In this document: one piece after another, positions 34,542 through 37,099 of the stretch | Layout of the letters: each line of letters opens with the position of its first letter | Numbering within the stretch: position 1 is the stretch's first letter | From: Collybiopsis luxurians FD-317 M1 | Lineage: Eukaryota > Basidiomycota > Agaricomycetes > Agaricales > Omphalotaceae | Length of the DNA: 37,099 bases | NCBI GenBank assembly: GCA_000827265.1 | Contig: KN834796.1 | Span: 360,537 to 397,635 of the forward strand | Direction of reading: 5' to 3' | Translations under genes and position numbers: made by a program | The notes under the pieces: generated by a model | Database searches by the model: none | Told to the model about the DNA's origin: nothing | What the model saw: only the letters and a program-made list of their open reading frames with translations

Positions 34542-34985
34542 CTAATGCGGCCGCGGCTTGTGTAGTGTGTAAAATGTGGATGATACGGAATACAATGATG
34601 TAGAAGTGGAAATGGATAGTAGGTTCTTCTTGCCTATTCGTTCGAGCGATGACGGCGGGCCAGAAAGGGTGTATTTGGATGAAGCGGGACCCGGAGGTAT
34701 GACTAGAGTAATGACCTGCATTGAAATGGCACAGTTGTAGGAGCCCTGGGTACCGCGCGCCACATAAGTCAGAGCGCTCAGGTCAAGCCATTCCTCAATC
34801 ATATCGATATTAGGATCCGTGGGCATGGAGAGTGCCACAAGGTTTGATGGGTAAATGTGGGTGATTGTGCAGATGTGAGATGGGGCTTGCATTGGGACTA
34901 TGTGGTATATTTTGTTGTAGATTCCAGTTTGAGTGCAAGTGCAAGCTAAGAAGCTTGTAGAAGCCTGTAGAATATTATAGAACAT
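34542..34985 (-). CDS. Unassigned ORF, member of a local duplicated family
   Basis: A 147-codon minus-strand frame from 34985. It contains IVPMQAPSHICTITHIYPSN and NIDMIEEWLDLSALTYVARG. Two degraded copies lie to the right: near 35900 the frame reads VVRIQAPHVCIIIHIYPLDG, and at 35400-35450 the DMIEE-LDLSAL stretch has a stop. Protein-level similarity across diverged DNA suggests the frame was coding. No domain known. The low-complexity Ser end (SISTSTSLYSVSST) may be beyond a true splice site. Confidence 0.35.
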   Translation of the reverse strand: MFYNILQASTSFLACTCTQTGIYNKIYHIVPMQAPSHICTITHIYPSNLVALSMPTDPNIDMIEEWLDLSALTYVARGTQGSYNCAISMQVITLVIPPGPASSKYTLSGPPSSLERIGKKNLLSISTSTSLYSVSSTFYTLHKPRPH

Positions 34986-36250
34986 TTTCGTAGTTTCTCT
35001 TTCATTTCCCTCTTTGCCTTACTCATCTATGGACATTAGTCAGATACTTACAGTACTTACTAGAACATTCTAGATACTATGCACTTAGGTATATAAGGCT
35101 CTGAGAAGAGCCAACACTAACAAGTTCATTATCACTCTCATAACCCATTATCCACAATATATTTTTTATGTATACTTCAGGCAAGGGCAAGGAATTCCAC
35201 CATGTGATGTTTCGTGGTTGTTGTGTCATCTTTTTGTTTCTTGTTTACCACTGTACAGGGATTTATCAAATGTGATGACTACGAACATCTGGATGTTCAA
35301 TTAGTCTCAAAGGCATATACGATACTATCAATTAAATGAGTGGCACAAATTTTTCAGAGAGAAAACCATCACTGGTCTTGGAAGCCCTGGAAACTGCACC
35401 CTCCATAAGCCAGAGCGCTCAGGTCAAGCTATTCCTCAATCATATCGATTTTAAATCATAAACTCGAAATATACTACTGTCCACCCTCCAATGCTGCCCG
35501 AGCGGAGGATGCTCTCAAGTTTACCCACGGTTTTGGCGAGGTTCTTACTATGCGATAATGTTGTAAGCTATCATGCATGTCTGTGCGCTAAGACGTACGT
35601 CGTTGTTGGATTTTCATATATTTTATTGCTGACCATCTGTTCTTAGGACTATCCATGTCCTCTTTCCATGGAAACTTCTTTGTACGTTCGACAGACTTGC
35701 TGGTTATGCCCACAGTCGCCACAAATCAAGGCTACACAATCGAAGTCTAGATTAAGGAAACTATCAATGCTCCTTCCGTCGTTATGCAGACGGTGATCTT
35801 ACACGCAACTTGCTACGGTGTTTTGCTCACTTTTTTTCTTGTTCTTATTTTGACTTATCGTAGATCGATGGGCATGGGAAGGGGGATGTCACACCGTCTA
35901 AAGGGTAAATGTGGATGATTATGCATACGTGGGGGGCTTGAATTCGGACTACGTCGCGGTAGTATAGCTTTATGTATGCTTCAGCCAAGGGGTGAGGATT
36001 TTCATCACTTAGTATTTCGTAGTTATTGTGTCATGTTTTTGTTTCTTGCTTGCCAGTGTACTGGTATGTGATGAACATGAGCATTTGGAATTCCAATTAA
36101 CCTCAAAGACATATATGATATTAACAATCAAACAAGTGGCACAAGTATTCTGCGACACAACCATCAGTCTGAGAAACCCTAGGTACTGCGCGCCGCATAA
36201 GGTCTTAGGTGCCAGATGGAATACTTCTTGCGGTAGAAATGGTGTTCAAG
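34850..36250. repeat. Diverged direct duplication of an unknown locus
   Basis: The block around 35175-35400 (TGTATACTTCAGGCAAGGG, TTGTGTCATCTTTTTGTTTC, AGTGGCACAA) is repeated at about 35965-36190 (TGTATGCTTCAGCCAAGGG, TTGTGTCATGTTTTTGTTTC, AGTGGCACAA). The block at 34850-34920 (TAAATGTGGGTGATTGTGCA) is repeated at about 35905-35970. Unit length about 0.8-1 kb; the copies are too diverged to be recent. No intact coding frame except the one at 34542-34985. Confidence 0.6.
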
Positions 36251-36447
36251 CCATTTTCAATGTTAGTTTTCTTAAATCATGAACTCATTGTGTTCCTACA
36301 GAATCAACAGTACAAAAGTAAGTGGTACAAGGTACAAGGGTAAGCCTACAGAAGCTGTCATCCAACTGCTCTGCGGTCTCACATCAACCTCCAGTTTCCA
36401 TCAGCGTCGTAGAGGATGTCTCTAGTATACCTCTCTCCATATGTGAC

Positions 36448-36524
36448 ATCGATGTAATTCCCGCTAACGTCCAAAAACTTAGTGCGGCACTATGTTTTTG
36501 GACATTAGCGGGAATTACATTGAT
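36448..36524. repeat. 77-bp near-perfect palindrome
   Basis: Centred on 36486 (AGTGC-G-GCACT); arms read ATGTAATTCCCGCTAACGTC on the left and its complement GACATTAGCGGGAATTACAT on the right, with three mismatches over 38 paired positions. It could form one long hairpin. It looks like two terminal inverted repeats of an element joined end to end. Confidence 0.8.
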
Positions 36525-36640
36525 CTTAAGCCCAAGCCCTGGGCTTTGAGCCTCGGGCTTGGGCCCAGTGTCAGGGCTCAGATTATATCAAACCCGAGCC
36601 CTCCCAAGCCCGACCCGACCCGACCCGACCCATCACTAAT
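36525..36640. repeat. GGGCT/CCCGA-rich stretch, likely transposon terminus
   Basis: Repeated AAGCCC, GGGCTT and CCCGAG words and a tandem CCCGA run (about 36604-36630) in otherwise AT-rich sequence. Adjacent to the palindrome. Resembles subterminal repeats of hAT-like elements; class not proven. Confidence 0.5.
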
Positions 36641-36667
36641 AGTGCCAGTCTCCTGTTTCAATCCAAA

Positions 36668-37099
36668 CTAGACATGAACTTCATTGATCGGGGTGAAGGC
36701 GGCAGTTCCTCTGATAGCATCGAGGGAGTTGTAAATGACACTGTACTCCCCGTTCACTTCAGCGCTAACAGCAAAGTTGATGGTCCCATACTTGTTGACA
36801 ACCTCGAAAGTACCCTCTCTGCCTTCTGGGTCATCGCGGGCACTCTCCATGACCCCATACTCATCAAAAGTACATTCCTGTTTATATTCAATATCCTCCG
36901 AGTTTGATGAAGCTCGGACAAGACCTCCGTCCTGATGTAGAGGTGAGTATTACTCAACAATCAAGTTTAACATAATTTTGTACCTCAAAGGCTCTGGATG
37001 CAAACACCTTGTATTGCTGGGCCCATTGGAATTCATTCAACATGAGATACTGTCAGTCGCCCTTCCAAATAACATTGTATGTGTTTCCAAATTTCCTGG
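36668..37099 (-). CDS. 3' end of an unrecognised gene, cut by the right edge
   Basis: Last exon 36668-36931 (stop at 36668) joins across a 52-bp GT-AG intron (36932-36983) to an exon from 36984 rightwards. Together: YLMLNEFQWAQQYKVFASRA, FEDGGLVRASSNSED, CTFDEYGVMESARDD, GTFEVVNKYGTINFAVSAEV, then SLDAIRGTAAFTPINEVHV. Beta-rich looking and acidic; no family recognised. The frame meets TGA at 37053-37055 just upstream of CAG-TAT, so either an intron acceptor lies there or the gene is broken. Confidence 0.5.

Overview
The window looks like nuclear DNA of a basidiomycete fungus, probably an Agaricomycete. The genes have many short GT-AG introns (about 47-110 bp). The protein families fit that group: NLR-like receptors ending in TPR or ankyrin arrays, an Agaricomycete-type multi-exon membrane protein, an F-box protein, and a relic of the basidiomycete-type spermidine synthase-saccharopine dehydrogenase fusion gene. 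All names rest on reading translations by eye; no database search was possible.

Layout. 1-2178 (minus): 5' two thirds of an apparently intact NB-ARC-TPR receptor that runs off the left edge. 2.3-5.2 kb: degraded, unassigned sequence with two diverged copies of one segment. 5327-6891 (minus): 8-exon, 390-residue membrane protein. 8093-8449 (plus): RPB10, the small shared RNA polymerase subunit. 8.88-11.1 kb (plus): spermidine synthase-saccharopine dehydrogenase pseudogene. 11.3-11.8 kb (minus): small unassigned gene model. 11.98-12.37 kb and 18.9-25.17 kb (plus): 5' end and body of a broken paralogue of the left-edge receptor. Between these two parts, on the opposite strand, lies a receptor gene with a P-loop NTPase domain and 22 ankyrin repeats (13409-about 17500). 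Copies of a ~210 bp repeat lie on both sides of that ankyrin gene. The broken receptor also carries a ~500 bp insertion and a ~2.3 kb insertion, the latter containing a 1286-bp Tc1/mariner element.

25.2-27.0 kb is gene-poor. Then come a short possible secreted protein (27018-27209), cytosolic seryl-tRNA synthetase (27378-29148), a ~500 bp inverted-repeat element inside another inverted repeat (29.26-29.92 kb), histone H2A (30090-30777), an F-box protein with a TPR-like N-terminus (31790-34125), tandem diverged copies of an unknown locus (34.5-36.3 kb), a 77-bp palindrome next to a GGGCT/CCCGA-rich stretch (36.45-36.63 kb), and the 3' end of an unknown gene at the right edge.

The housekeeping genes (RPB10, SerRS, H2A) are intact and compact. 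The accessory part is a recombining receptor cluster: two receptors share the same plan (N-terminal domain, NTPase, repeat array), and one paralogue has been broken apart by repeats, an opposite-strand receptor and transposons. The most interesting structure is this receptor-inside-receptor arrangement between 12 and 25 kb.
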